The notes: a model not told the origin generated them from the sequence alone. 64,000 bases of DNA from Saprospiraceae bacterium (GCA_019638455.1 JAHBTU010000003.1:1116001-1180000); one strand, 5' to 3'. Shown: positions 53,576-63,501, counted from the first letter of the stretch. Program-made: numbers and translations.

Positions 53576-55099
53576 CCTTTTTATCACCTTCTTTGTCACA
53601 GATTGCCCGGCTTTTGTCAGGCGGATGAAATATACCCCATCATCCAGTCTGCTGATGTCTATGCGGGACTCTGTGGTGTCGCGCATGGCCTGCATCAACT
53701 GCCCATGCACATTGAATACCTCTATCCTGTCCCATTTATCTATGCCTTCGCTTTGGATATCAAGCCAGGAAGTAGCCGGGTTGGGATACAAAGTAACGGC
53801 CTTGTCTGGTATGATGGGGAAAGAAGCGCTTACCGGACTGCAAAAAAGCGTGTCTAAGCAGCCGTCTTTGCTGACCTTGATGAGCCAGCCCCAGTCCTTG
53901 GGTACAGGCTCGTAAGTGCGGCTGTACCCGCATACCACCAAACTACCGCTTGGCAGTTCCACAGCATCGTAATAGTAATTGGTGGAGCCGGTCTCGTAAC
54001 TCCAAAACGCCGTATCCACCCGGCTCCAGAGTTGGTCGCCCTGACTGTCCAAGCGCACCATCCAGCCGGAAAAGGAATTGTACCACATCGGCACGGGAGG
54101 GATGGGATAATGGACAGGTTTGACACCAATTAGCAACCAGCCTCCGTCATTGAGTTGGATGAGCTTAGCAAAGCCATTCACAGGGTAATCGGCCACTCCA
54201 AATGTATCTTCTCTGATAAGATTGAAATCCTCATCCCGAATAATAAATTTGGGCTGAACAGATATTTCATTATAGGTGGAGTTGTACCAGCCTCTTGCGC
54301 TCTTATAGACCCAATTATTTCCCTCTGATTTATGAATGTTCCCTACCCCAATTTCATTCAATGACGGCTGGCTCTCCCACTGCCATTTGATATTGCCGAG
54401 GCTGTCAATAGCAAAGATTTTACTGGTGTATTTGGTTTGAGGCAATGGTGTCACAACTGGAATGGTTATCGTGCTTCCTCCAACAACATATTCATCGTCG
54501 TTCAACTTGAGAATGCCTCCGAATAAATCTAATTTATTATTTGTCCCATATCGCCTTTTCCATTTTATATTGCCCTCCATATCTATTCTTTGGATAAACA
54601 CTTCCATATCGGTTGAGGGGCTATATTCAGTTCCGCAAATCAGATAGCCATCGTTTGTTTCTATTATTGCTCGGGATATATGGTTGGTATAACTATCCTC
54701 ATAATACTCCACAAAGTTCACCAACTCTCCGCTATTGTCAAATCTTGCAAGGTAACCATTCTGTGGATTGAAAAACTGCCCTACGCCTGCGTACCCACTT
54801 CCGTCGCTAAGTTTGATGAAACCGTTAGGGGATACTACCGTGAAATGTTTGCCCATGCTGTCATAGTCAATGCGAGCGTCTAAAATATTGCCGCTCGTGT
54901 CGAAGCGAGCAAAGAGCATCCCGAATGCGGTCTGCCCCTCCTCTTTCGCTACGCCATACACCACCAGCGTGTCGCCTGACAACTCCATACTTGCGAATGC
55001 TGCCGCCAAGGCTCCAAGATCGTAGGCCTCGTTAAAGCCCGGCTGGGCAGGGGCTGCGTATCCGATGCAAGTCAATATGAGCATCAATAAATATCTCAT
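53570..55099 (-). CDS. T9SS-sorted repeat (propeller-like) protein, copy A
   Basis: From the ATG at 55099 (MRYLLMLILTCIGYAAPAQ) the protein has 509 residues with a Sec signal. Six or more blade-like repeats have patterns such as FDTSGNILDARIDYDSM, IDSLGNIKWQWESQPSL and LDSQGDQLWSRVDTAF. A T9SS type A domain follows (LYPNPATSWLDIQSEG ... KKVIKRR). Its TAA stop is part of the CGATAAC box of site 6. It is a paralogue of 58647: the C-terminal about 170 residues are almost identical, the middle divergent. Exported; partner of the large gene upstream is likely but inferred. Confidence 0.85.
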   Translation of the reverse strand: MRYLLMLILTCIGYAAPAQPGFNEAYDLGALAAAFASMELSGDTLVVYGVAKEEGQTAFGMLFARFDTSGNILDARIDYDSMGKHFTVVSPNGFIKLSDGSGYAGVGQFFNPQNGYLARFDNSGELVNFVEYYEDSYTNHISRAIIETNDGYLICGTEYSPSTDMEVFIQRIDMEGNIKWKRRYGTNNKLDLFGGILKLNDDEYVVGGSTITIPVVTPLPQTKYTSKIFAIDSLGNIKWQWESQPSLNEIGVGNIHKSEGNNWVYKSARGWYNSTYNEISVQPKFIIRDEDFNLIREDTFGVADYPVNGFAKLIQLNDGGWLLIGVKPVHYPIPPVPMWYNSFSGWMVRLDSQGDQLWSRVDTAFWSYETGSTNYYYDAVELPSGSLVVCGYSRTYEPVPKDWGWLIKVSKDGCLDTLFCSPVSASFPIIPDKAVTLYPNPATSWLDIQSEGIDKWDRIEVFNVHGQLMQAMRDTTESRIDISRLDDGVYFIRLTKAGQSVTKKVIKRR

Positions 55100-55115
55100 G
55101 ACAAAAAGCAAAATT

Positions 55116-55148
55116 GCCCGTCCGGGCGCACCGGGCAACCGGACGGGC
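55116..55148 (-). promoter_or_regulatory. 10-bp perfect hairpin between the two genes (copy A)
   Basis: GCCCGTCCGG (55116-55125) pairs with CCGGACGGGC (55139-55148). It lies 17 bp upstream of the second gene's ATG and is followed on the minus strand by T-rich sequence. Confidence 0.6.
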
Positions 55149-55165
55149 AGGTGATGAAAAAAAAC

Positions 55166-58100
55166 TTACTTGCTCAGGATGACCTTGCCGCTCTTCAGCA
55201 CTTTGCCGTCGGCTGCCAAATGGTAGAAATACACCCCGGCAGGATTCCCGGCCGTATTCCAAGTGAACGTACCGGTGGATGTGAGGCCATGCTGTGCCTG
55301 TACCAATCTGCCGTTCACGTCAAAGATGCGGAGGGAGGCTTCCTTGACCTCTCCCGGCAGCAAAATCGAGAAGTCCACAAAGTCCCTCGCCGGATTGGGG
55401 CTTACCCGCACCCATTCACGCTGGGGCACAATGCCGGGCAGGCCGCCGCCTTCATTAGAGCGCTCCTCGATGCTGCCCCCGCCCTTGACATATTCGGCAG
55501 GGAAATGCCCGCCGTAAAGCGTCAGGATGCTTTTGGCCCAGCCCTCTGCGTAGCCGTCCGCACCGAGGTAGCCTTTGACGGATTGCAGGGTGGCCGCATC
55601 CAGTTCATAGAATGGCTTGTCGTCCAAAAGGCCGAGGATAGCCTGACAATTGCCGATGTCGGTTTGCTCGTCGCCAGCCAGTTGGTACTTGCCGATGGCG
55701 CCGTTGAGCAACGACATGGCTGCCTGTGCGTTGCCCGAACCCAGGCGCTCGCCGGCCAGCCACAAGTCCCCTTCGAGGCTGCCCATGTGCGCCAGCCAGG
55801 CGCGCAGCGTGTCGGCATGGAAGCCGAGGGTGTCGTACAGTTCATGGACGACCACCATGTAGGCGTCCTCGTCCATCATCCGCCGGCGGTAGGCCATCTG
55901 GCGGGCGAGTTCCTCCGTCGGGTTTGCGGCATAACTTGATTGGGCGGCGAGGTATGCGCCCTTTTGCTGGTAAAAATCGGATTTGACCAAAGAGATTTCT
56001 TCCCTCGTCCTGCACGGCGGCTCGCAGTAGGTGACGGGGCAACCGTTTTCCCTGTCCGTGGGCACAAGGGTGATATTCCCTTCCACTACCAGAGGCTGCT
56101 GATTCAGCCCAAAAGGGTTGTAGAAATACTGGAGCGGTGCGCCAAAGTTGGAGAAGTCAATGGCCGTATGGGAAAAACGGTTGCCCGCCGCACCATAAAC
56201 GACTTGGCTGGGGTTATTTGGATCAGGCATCTCCAACCCCTGCCTTGCCCTAATCCTTCCGTTCGGCACGGAAAAGTCCTTTTCAAGCACATCGAAGTTC
56301 TGGTTGCAGTCGTAGTACTGCCCCCGGATGCCGTCCTGCGGCAACTGGGAGGCGTTCTGCTGGTTGGAGAGGTTGCCGATGGTCAGGCCATGGAAATTGT
56401 TGCGGCGGATGGTCTTGTTGGCGATGCCCGTGTTGATGCAGATGGTGCCGATGGTCGTCTCGGCGTTGCCGCTGCCGCCGATGAAATCGTTCTCCTCGCA
56501 GGTGAAGCCCGCCACGTCCGTCTCGAAGATCACGCCAACCTGGTCGCCCGTCGGGCCGGTGGAGGGCAACTGGCCGAGGCTGAAGTTGTTGAACAGGAGG
56601 GTTCCGCCGGTCACAGACTTGTTGCGGATGCCGACGAAGCACTTTTCAAAGTTCGCCTGCCGCACCGTGTAGGGGCGGTTGGTGACGATGCGGGCGGTGT
56701 AGATGCCATAGCCGAGCCCGCTGAAACCGGAGAAGATGTAAGAACTCGGCGGGTAGGTGCTGCCCACGCCCGTGGCCGTGACGCTGAAGCCCGCGTCGTT
56801 GGCAAAGATGCCGTAGCCCCAGTCCGCGATGCTGCCGCCCGTTATCGCCCTTGCGTTGGTGTAGGAGCAACCCGACAGCCCGATGCCGTTCACGCCCGTC
56901 ATGTGGACGAAGGCGTAGAACGGCTCGTCGTGCGGGTAGTCGTCGTCGGTCAGGAATGTGGTCGTGCCGAACGAGCCGAAGTAGTTGCGCGGCTGGCCCT
57001 GCTGCCCCGCCGGGGCGGAAAAAGGCCAGAAGTTCTGGTAGGGCGCAAACTCCACCCCGATCGGGCAGTTCTTGATGGTTGCCCCTGTGCAACTGATTTG
57101 ACCGCCAGCCAGCGTGTAGGTGGGGCCGTACAGTTGGATGCCGACCTTTGCGTTCTCGATCAGCGAGCCGGGCATGCACTCGATGCGGCCCTGTGCCCGC
57201 ACCCCGTTTACCGCATACTGCGAGTTGGCGGGCGTGCTGCCCCATACCTTTACCCCCTGCCAGGTGTAGCCACGGCAGCCCATGCCCGTCAGCGTGCCGT
57301 GCAGCACCAGCCTTGCGTTAGGCTTGACGACGAGGCGGCTCTGCTCGCCGAAGTGCACCGTCACGCCGGCGCTGATGGTCAGGGTCGCGCCGCTTTCGAC
57401 GACCAAATCGTTCTCGATGAGAAAATCCCCGTTGTTGGGCGTGTTGGCGGTCGTCCATGTGGTGTTCGCGGTGATGGTGTGGCCAACGAAATCGGGGGTG
57501 ACGAGGCAGGCTTGGAGGATGGGGGTGATGGAGATGATTTGGCGCATGCGCTCGCCCTGGCCAGCGGTGTGGTGGGTCATGCATCCGGGAGGGTACACAA
57601 CCGACATTATCAGGTTAGTGTTGGGGTTGTAAGGCTCGCCACACGCGTCTATATCATTCCATACATAATTGCAATTTGACAAGAATGAATTTATCTCTCC
57701 AAATCCGGGGTCGGCTGGGGTGTCCTCGACATAATCGCCACAAGTTGCCCCGTTTGATCCATTGGCACACTCAAGGCATTCTTGTTCTATGTCGTTTCCA
57801 TTACAATCTTTTGCGTCTTCTTTGCCGTGAAAAGTATGCCACAGCCCCAAACAATGTCCCATTTCATGGGAGATAACCAAACTTCTTGAAAACACATACG
57901 TGCCTTGATTTCCGGGAAAGCCAACAGTTCTCGTGCCTTTAATCAAAAAAATATCCCCAGGAATCCCATTTGCATAAGCATAGTCGGGCGCATTGTCTCC
58001 ACCAATGACAATGTCTATGCCGTCAGAGTGCGGAAGGAAATACTGGCCAATATTGCAAAGGCTTTGAAGTCCGCTGTAACCGCTAAGTTCGGTACTGTTA

Positions 58101-58438
58101 ATTGGGATGATTTCACAATCCCAAACAAAATATATGTTGTGGGGGGCAAAGGAACTTCCCATGAGATCTATTGATTCATATATTTGGGCAGGTGTTTGAG
58201 CACCCGCCCCATCATCATCTCCCAAAGAATGGACGTATATTTTGATAAAATAAGGCCCTCCTGTACTTTCTGGGTTGCTAAAGGCAGGAAGAGGTCCAAT
58301 AGAGTTTGCATCTCCTGTCGTTTGGCAGAAAGAATCATTTTGGGCTTTGATGCTCTTGTTGCCTGCGAGCATCAAAAACAGAAAAGCCGAGAATAGGGCC
58401 CCCGTTCTCCTAATCGAGTTAAACTTGAAATTTTTCAT
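55166..58438 (-). CDS. secreted M43-type metalloprotease / beta-helix protein with T9SS domain, copy A
   Basis: The protein is 1090 residues with a signal peptide to about residue 32 (KSIKAQ). The metalloprotease domain (about 35-310) has zinc motif HEMGHCLGLWH at 191-201 and a Met-turn-like region near VYPPGCMTHHTAG, as in M43 (pappalysin/cytophagalysin). Several paired Cys are present. A right-handed beta-helix (about 320-760), an alpha-helical region with ARQMAYRRRMMDEDAYMVVV, and a T9SS type A domain (VSPNPARDFVDFSILLPG) follow. It is the first gene of the module between sites 6 and 7. Confidence 0.88.
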   Translation of the reverse strand: MKNFKFNSIRRTGALFSAFLFLMLAGNKSIKAQNDSFCQTTGDANSIGPLPAFSNPESTGGPYFIKIYVHSLGDDDGAGAQTPAQIYESIDLMGSSFAPHNIYFVWDCEIIPINSTELSGYSGLQSLCNIGQYFLPHSDGIDIVIGGDNAPDYAYANGIPGDIFLIKGTRTVGFPGNQGTYVFSRSLVISHEMGHCLGLWHTFHGKEDAKDCNGNDIEQECLECANGSNGATCGDYVEDTPADPGFGEINSFLSNCNYVWNDIDACGEPYNPNTNLIMSVVYPPGCMTHHTAGQGERMRQIISITPILQACLVTPDFVGHTITANTTWTTANTPNNGDFLIENDLVVESGATLTISAGVTVHFGEQSRLVVKPNARLVLHGTLTGMGCRGYTWQGVKVWGSTPANSQYAVNGVRAQGRIECMPGSLIENAKVGIQLYGPTYTLAGGQISCTGATIKNCPIGVEFAPYQNFWPFSAPAGQQGQPRNYFGSFGTTTFLTDDDYPHDEPFYAFVHMTGVNGIGLSGCSYTNARAITGGSIADWGYGIFANDAGFSVTATGVGSTYPPSSYIFSGFSGLGYGIYTARIVTNRPYTVRQANFEKCFVGIRNKSVTGGTLLFNNFSLGQLPSTGPTGDQVGVIFETDVAGFTCEENDFIGGSGNAETTIGTICINTGIANKTIRRNNFHGLTIGNLSNQQNASQLPQDGIRGQYYDCNQNFDVLEKDFSVPNGRIRARQGLEMPDPNNPSQVVYGAAGNRFSHTAIDFSNFGAPLQYFYNPFGLNQQPLVVEGNITLVPTDRENGCPVTYCEPPCRTREEISLVKSDFYQQKGAYLAAQSSYAANPTEELARQMAYRRRMMDEDAYMVVVHELYDTLGFHADTLRAWLAHMGSLEGDLWLAGERLGSGNAQAAMSLLNGAIGKYQLAGDEQTDIGNCQAILGLLDDKPFYELDAATLQSVKGYLGADGYAEGWAKSILTLYGGHFPAEYVKGGGSIEERSNEGGGLPGIVPQREWVRVSPNPARDFVDFSILLPGEVKEASLRIFDVNGRLVQAQHGLTSTGTFTWNTAGNPAGVYFYHLAADGKVLKSGKVILSK

Positions 58439-58587
58439 GCCGAAAATTTTTAAAAGCGTTAAGATTTAGGTTAGGTGACAATCTTTGAGGATTGTCTGCT
58501 GGCGGTCTCCTCGGCAGGGAAGACCATGACACTTTGGTAAACCCGTTCATGCGCCTACAATTTTATGGTTTATTTTTCTTTTGTTGG

Positions 58588-58652
58588 CGATAACGGTTGG
58601 ATGTACGCTGTGCCGACGCTTAGGAGGCATAGGCGTACATCCGTTGTTATCG
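58588..58652 (-). other. attC-like recombination site 7
   Basis: The site is 65 bp. On the minus strand: CGATAAC, AAC, GGATGTACGC arm, extrahelical C, hairpin, GCGTACATCC arm, AACC, GTTATCG. Identical to site 6 up to GTTA. The stop of the gene at 58647 lies in its first box. Between tandem cassettes A and B. Confidence 0.8.
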
Positions 58653-60176
58653 CCTTTTTATCACCTTCTTTGTCACGGATTGCCCGGCCTTTGTCAGCCG
58701 TATGAAATACAACCCGTCATCCAGTCTGCTGATGTCTATGCGGGACTCTGTGGTGTCGCGCATGGCCTGCATCAACTGCCCATGCACATTGAATACCTCT
58801 ATCCTGTCCCATTTATCTATGCCTTCACTTTGTATGTTAACCCAAGAAGAAGCGGGGTTGGGATACAGGGTCACGGTCTTGTCAGGCATGACGGGGAACG
58901 AAGCGCTTACCGGGTTGCAAAACAGCGTGTCTAAGCAGCCGTCTTTGCTGACCTTGATGAGCCAGCCCCAGTCCTTGGGTACAGGCTCGTAAGTGCGGCT
59001 GTACCCGCATACGACCAGGCTGCCGCTTGGCAGTTCCACAGCATCGTAATAGTAATTGGTGGAGCCGGTCTCGTAACTCCAAAACGCCGTATCCACCCGG
59101 CTCCAGAGTTGGTCGCCCTGACTGTCCAAGCGCACCATCCAGCCGGAAAAGGAATTGTACCACATCGGCACGGGAGGAATGGGATAGTGGACAGGTTTCA
59201 AACCTATGGCTAACCAACCGCCTTCGTTCAATTCAATCGCCTTGGTAAAATAGTTTATCGGAAAATCCGCCACACCAAATGTGTCATCCCTTATTATGTT
59301 GAAGTCCTCATCCCTGATGATAAATTTTGGCTGTTTGGATATTTCATTGTAAGTAGCATTGTACCAACCCCTTGCACTTGTGTATGCCCAATTACCATCT
59401 GGTGTCTTGAACATGCTGCCAGCACCCAATTCCTCCAACGACGGCTGGCTTTCCCATTGCCACTTCACGTTTCCAAGGCTGTCTAAGGCAAATATCTTGC
59501 TGGTGTTCTTGACTTGTGGCAAGGGTACTCCCTGCACCGCAGTAGTTGTCGCACCAATGACATATTCGTTTTCATTCAGAACTAATACGCTATTAAATAA
59601 GGTTCGCCTGTTGGGTGTCGTGATTTTTTTTTCCCAGATTTTGTTTCCTTGGAAATCTGTTTTCATTATGAACGCGTTCAAGACAAAGTTGGAAGCGTCC
59701 GCCTTGTCTCCCAAGATCAGAAAACCATCGCCCAATACTTTCACTTCTTTGTAAAAATCAGATTCCGAGGCTTGGTCATCGTATTCTTTCAGGAAAACCG
59801 GCGCCCCAGAATGGTCGAACCTTGCCAAATACCCGTTTTTTCTGTAAAAAACCTGCCCCACACCCACATACCCGCTCCCATCGCTCAGTTTGGCAAGGCT
59901 ATTGGGGTACGCCACCGTGAAATCATCGCCCAAACTGTCGTTGTAGATATGGTAATCAATCAAGTTGCCGCTCGTGTCAAAACGGGCGAGGAGCATGCCG
60001 AAGGCGAATTGCCCTTGTTCCAACGCTGTGCCATACACCGCCAATGTATCGCCTGACAGCTCAATGCTTTGGAACCCTGCCGCCCGTTCCCCGAGGTCGT
60101 AGGCGCGGCTAAAGCCCGGCTGGGCAGGGGCTGCGTATCCGATGCAAGCCAATATGAGTATCAATAAATATCTCAT
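58647..60176 (-). CDS. T9SS-sorted repeat (propeller-like) protein, copy B
   Basis: From the ATG at 60176 (MRYLLILILACIGYAAPAQ) the protein has 509 residues. Same layout as copy A: signal, blades (LDSLGNVKWQWESQPSL, LDSQGDQLWSRVDTAF) and a T9SS type A domain (LYPNPASSWVNIQSEG). The middle third differs strongly from copy A, e.g. KVLGDGFLILGDKADASNF against AIIETNDGYLICGTEYSPS, while the ends are nearly identical. Its TAA stop is inside the box of site 7. Confidence 0.85.
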   Translation of the reverse strand: MRYLLILILACIGYAAPAQPGFSRAYDLGERAAGFQSIELSGDTLAVYGTALEQGQFAFGMLLARFDTSGNLIDYHIYNDSLGDDFTVAYPNSLAKLSDGSGYVGVGQVFYRKNGYLARFDHSGAPVFLKEYDDQASESDFYKEVKVLGDGFLILGDKADASNFVLNAFIMKTDFQGNKIWEKKITTPNRRTLFNSVLVLNENEYVIGATTTAVQGVPLPQVKNTSKIFALDSLGNVKWQWESQPSLEELGAGSMFKTPDGNWAYTSARGWYNATYNEISKQPKFIIRDEDFNIIRDDTFGVADFPINYFTKAIELNEGGWLAIGLKPVHYPIPPVPMWYNSFSGWMVRLDSQGDQLWSRVDTAFWSYETGSTNYYYDAVELPSGSLVVCGYSRTYEPVPKDWGWLIKVSKDGCLDTLFCNPVSASFPVMPDKTVTLYPNPASSWVNIQSEGIDKWDRIEVFNVHGQLMQAMRDTTESRIDISRLDDGLYFIRLTKAGQSVTKKVIKRR

Positions 60177-60192
60177 GACAAAAAGCATAAAT

Positions 60193-60225
60193 GCCCGTCC
60201 GATGGCACCGGGCAACCGGACGGGC
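60193..60225 (-). promoter_or_regulatory. 9-bp perfect hairpin between the two genes (copy B)
   Basis: GCCCGTCCG (60193-60201) pairs with CGGACGGGC (60217-60225), at the same place as the copy A hairpin, 16 bp upstream of the second gene. Confidence 0.58.
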
Positions 60226-60240
60226 AGGTGACGAAAAAAC

Positions 60241-63200
60241 TTACTTGCTCAGGATGATTTTGCCGCTCTTCAGCACTTTGCCGTCGGCTGCCAAATGGTA
60301 GAAATACACCCCGGCAGGATTCCCGGCAGGATTCCAGGTGAACGTACCGGTGGATGTGAGGCCATGCTGTGCCTGTACCAATCTGCCGTTCACGTCGAAG
60401 ATGCGGATGGAGGCCTCTTTCACTTCTCCGGGCAAGGAAATCGAGAAGCCCACAAAGTCCCTTGCCGGGTTGGGGCTTGCCCGCACCCATTCGGGCTGCC
60501 GCACCATGTCGGGCGGGCCGCCGCCTTCCAGAGAGCGCTCCTCGATGCTGCCCCCGCCCTTGACATATTCGGCAGGGAAATGCCCGCCATAAAGCGTCAG
60601 GATGCTCTTGGCCCAGCCCTCGGCATAGCCGTCCACGCCGAGGTAGCCTTTGACGGACTGCAGGGTGGCCGCATCCAGTTCATAGAGCGGCTTGCCGTCC
60701 AAAAGGCCGATGATGGCCTGACAGTTGCCGATATCGGCCTGCCCGTCGCCCGCCAGTTGGTACTTGCCGATGGCACCGTTGAGCAGCGACAAGGCTGCCG
60801 GTGCGTTGCCCGAACCCAGGCGCTCACCCGCCAGCCACAAGTCCCCTTCGAGGCTGCCCAGATGCGCCAGCCAGGCGCGTAGCGTGTCGGCGTGGAAACC
60901 GAGGGTGTCGTACAGTTCGTGGACGACCACCAGGTAGGCATCCTCGTCCATCACCCGCCGGCGGTAGGCCATCTGTCGTGCGAGCTCCTCCGTCGGGTTT
61001 GTGGCATAACTTGATTGGGCGGCGAGGTACGCGCCCTTTTGCTGGTAGAAATCGGATTTGACCAGGGCGATCTCTTCCCTCGTCCTGCACGGCGGCTCGC
61101 AGTAGGTGACAGGGCAGGTGTTGGGCGGGGCCGGGATTTTTTGAATAATACCCTCGATCGTCAATGGCTCCTCGTTCTGCCCAAAGGGGTTGTAGAAATA
61201 CTGGATCGGCGCGCCAAGGTTGGAAAAGTCAATGCCCGTGTAGGAAAAACGGTTGCCCGCCGCATTGTAGGTAATTTGACCTTGGTTGTCGATCTCCAAC
61301 CCCTGCCTTGCCCTAATCCTTCCGTTCGGTACGAAGAAGTCCTTTTCAAGTACATCGAAGTTCTTGTTGCAGTCGTAGTAAAGCCCCCGGATGCCGTCCT
61401 GCGGCAACTGGGAGGCGTTCTGCTGGTTGGAGAGGTTGCCGATGGTCAGGCCATGGAAATTGTTGCGACGGATGGTCTTGTTGGCGATGCCCGTGTTGAT
61501 ACAGATGGTGCCAATGGTGGTCTCGGTTTTGCCGCTGCCGCCGATGAAATCGTTCTCCTCGCAGGTGAAGCCCGCCACGTCCGTCTCGAAGATCACGCCA
61601 ACCTGGTCGCCTGTCGGGTCGGTGGAGGGCAACTGGCCGAGGCTGAAGTTGTTGAACAGGAGCGTGCCGCCTGTCACAGACTTGTTGCGGATGCCGACGA
61701 AGCACTTTTCAAAGTTCGCCTGCCGCACCGTGTAGGGGCGGTTGGTGACGATGCGGGCGGTGTAGATGCCATAGCCAAGCCCGCTGAAACCGGAGAAGAT
61801 GTAGGAACTCGGCGGGTAGGTGCTGCCCACGCCCGTGGCCGTGACGCTGAAGCCCGCGTCGTTGGCAAAGATGCCGTAGCCCCAGTCCGCGATGCTGCCG
61901 CCCGTTATCGCCCTTGCGTTGGTGTAGGAGCAACCCGACAGCCCGACGCCGTTCACGCCCGTCATGTGGACGAAGGCGTAGAACGGCTCGTCGTGCGGGT
62001 AGTCGTCCTCGGTCAGGAACGTGGTCGTTCCGAACGAGCCGAAGTAGTTGCGCGGCTGGCCCTGCTGCCCCGCCGGGGCGGAAAAAGGCCAGAAGTTCTG
62101 GTAGGGCGCAAACTCCACCCCGATCGGGCAGTTCTTGATGGTCGCCCCTGTGCAACTGATTTGACCGCCAGCCAGCGTGTAGGTGGGGCCGTACAGTTGG
62201 ATGCCGACCTTTGCGTTCTCGATCAGCGATCCGGGCATGCACTCGATGCGGCCCTGTGCCCGCACCCCGTTTACCGCATACTGCGAGTTGGCGGGCGTGC
62301 TGCCCCACACCTTCACCCCCTGCCAGGTGTGGCCCCGGCAGCCCATGCCCGTCAGCGTGCCGTGCAGCACCAGCCTTGCGTTAGGCTTGACGACGAGGCG
62401 GCTCTGCTCGCCGAAGTGCACCGTCACGCCGGCGCTGATGGTCAGGGTCGCGCCGCTTTCGACGACCAAATCGTTCTCGATGAGAAAATCCCCGTTGTTG
62501 GGCGTGTTGGCGGTCGTCCATGTGGTGTTCGCGGTGATGGTGTGGCCGACGAAATCGGGTGTGACGAGGCAGGCCTGGAGGATGGGAGAAATGGAGATGA
62601 TTTGGCGCATGCGCTCGCCCTGGCCAGCGGTGTGGTGGGTCATGCATCCGGGAGGGTACACAACCGACATTATCAGATTAGTGTTGGGGTTGTAAGGCTC
62701 GCCACACGCGTCTATATCATTCCATACATAATTGCAATTTGACAAGAATGAATTTATCTCTCCAAATCCGGGGTCGGCTGGGGTGTCCTCGACATAATCG
62801 CCACAAGTTGCCCCGTTTGATCCATTGGCACACTCAAGGCATTCTTGTTCTATGTCGTTTCCATTACAATCTTTTGCGTCTTCTTTGCCGTGAAAAGTAT
62901 GCCACAGCCCCAAACAATGTCCCATTTCATGGGAGATAACCAAACTTCTTGAAAACACATACGTGCCTTGATTTCCGGGAAAGCCAACAGTTCTCGTGCC
63001 TTTAATCAAAAAAATATCCCCAGGAATCCCATTTGCATAAGCATAGTCGGGCGCATTGTCTCCACCAATGACAATGTCTATGCCGTCAGAGTGCGGAAGG
63101 AAATACTGGCCAATATTGCAAAGGCTTTGAAGTCCGCTGTAACCGCTAAGTTCGGTACTGTTAATTGGGATGATTTCACAATCCCAAACAAAATATATGT

Positions 63201-63501
63201 TGTGGGGGGCAAAGGAACTTCCCATGAGATCTATTGATTCATATATTTGGGCAGGTGTTTGAGCACCCGCCCCATCATCATCTCCCAAAGAATGGACGTA
63301 TATTTTGATAAAATAAGGCCCTCCTGTACTTTCTGGGTTGCTAAAGGCAGGAAGAGGTCCAATAGAGTTTGCATCTCCTGTCGTTTGGCAGAAAGAATCA
63401 TTTTGGGCTTTGATGCTCTTGTTGCCTGCGAGCATCAAAAACAGAAAAGCCGAGAATAGGGCCCCCGTTCTCCTAATCGAGTTAAACTTGAAATTTTTCA
63501 T
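60241..63501 (-). CDS. secreted M43-type metalloprotease / beta-helix protein with T9SS domain, copy B
   Basis: The protein is 1086 residues. Signal, M43-type protease (HEMGHCLGLWH at 191-201), beta-helix, helical part and T9SS domain (ASPNPARDFVGFSISLPG) are as in copy A. The first about 700 residues differ at only a few positions (e.g. ISPILQ for ITPILQ). A short stretch near the beta-helix end is replaced (DNQGQITYNAAGN for DPNNPSQVVYGAAGN). First gene of the module between sites 7 and 8. Confidence 0.88.
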   Translation of the reverse strand: MKNFKFNSIRRTGALFSAFLFLMLAGNKSIKAQNDSFCQTTGDANSIGPLPAFSNPESTGGPYFIKIYVHSLGDDDGAGAQTPAQIYESIDLMGSSFAPHNIYFVWDCEIIPINSTELSGYSGLQSLCNIGQYFLPHSDGIDIVIGGDNAPDYAYANGIPGDIFLIKGTRTVGFPGNQGTYVFSRSLVISHEMGHCLGLWHTFHGKEDAKDCNGNDIEQECLECANGSNGATCGDYVEDTPADPGFGEINSFLSNCNYVWNDIDACGEPYNPNTNLIMSVVYPPGCMTHHTAGQGERMRQIISISPILQACLVTPDFVGHTITANTTWTTANTPNNGDFLIENDLVVESGATLTISAGVTVHFGEQSRLVVKPNARLVLHGTLTGMGCRGHTWQGVKVWGSTPANSQYAVNGVRAQGRIECMPGSLIENAKVGIQLYGPTYTLAGGQISCTGATIKNCPIGVEFAPYQNFWPFSAPAGQQGQPRNYFGSFGTTTFLTEDDYPHDEPFYAFVHMTGVNGVGLSGCSYTNARAITGGSIADWGYGIFANDAGFSVTATGVGSTYPPSSYIFSGFSGLGYGIYTARIVTNRPYTVRQANFEKCFVGIRNKSVTGGTLLFNNFSLGQLPSTDPTGDQVGVIFETDVAGFTCEENDFIGGSGKTETTIGTICINTGIANKTIRRNNFHGLTIGNLSNQQNASQLPQDGIRGLYYDCNKNFDVLEKDFFVPNGRIRARQGLEIDNQGQITYNAAGNRFSYTGIDFSNLGAPIQYFYNPFGQNEEPLTIEGIIQKIPAPPNTCPVTYCEPPCRTREEIALVKSDFYQQKGAYLAAQSSYATNPTEELARQMAYRRRVMDEDAYLVVVHELYDTLGFHADTLRAWLAHLGSLEGDLWLAGERLGSGNAPAALSLLNGAIGKYQLAGDGQADIGNCQAIIGLLDGKPLYELDAATLQSVKGYLGVDGYAEGWAKSILTLYGGHFPAEYVKGGGSIEERSLEGGGPPDMVRQPEWVRASPNPARDFVGFSISLPGEVKEASIRIFDVNGRLVQAQHGLTSTGTFTWNPAGNPAGVYFYHLAADGKVLKSGKIILSK

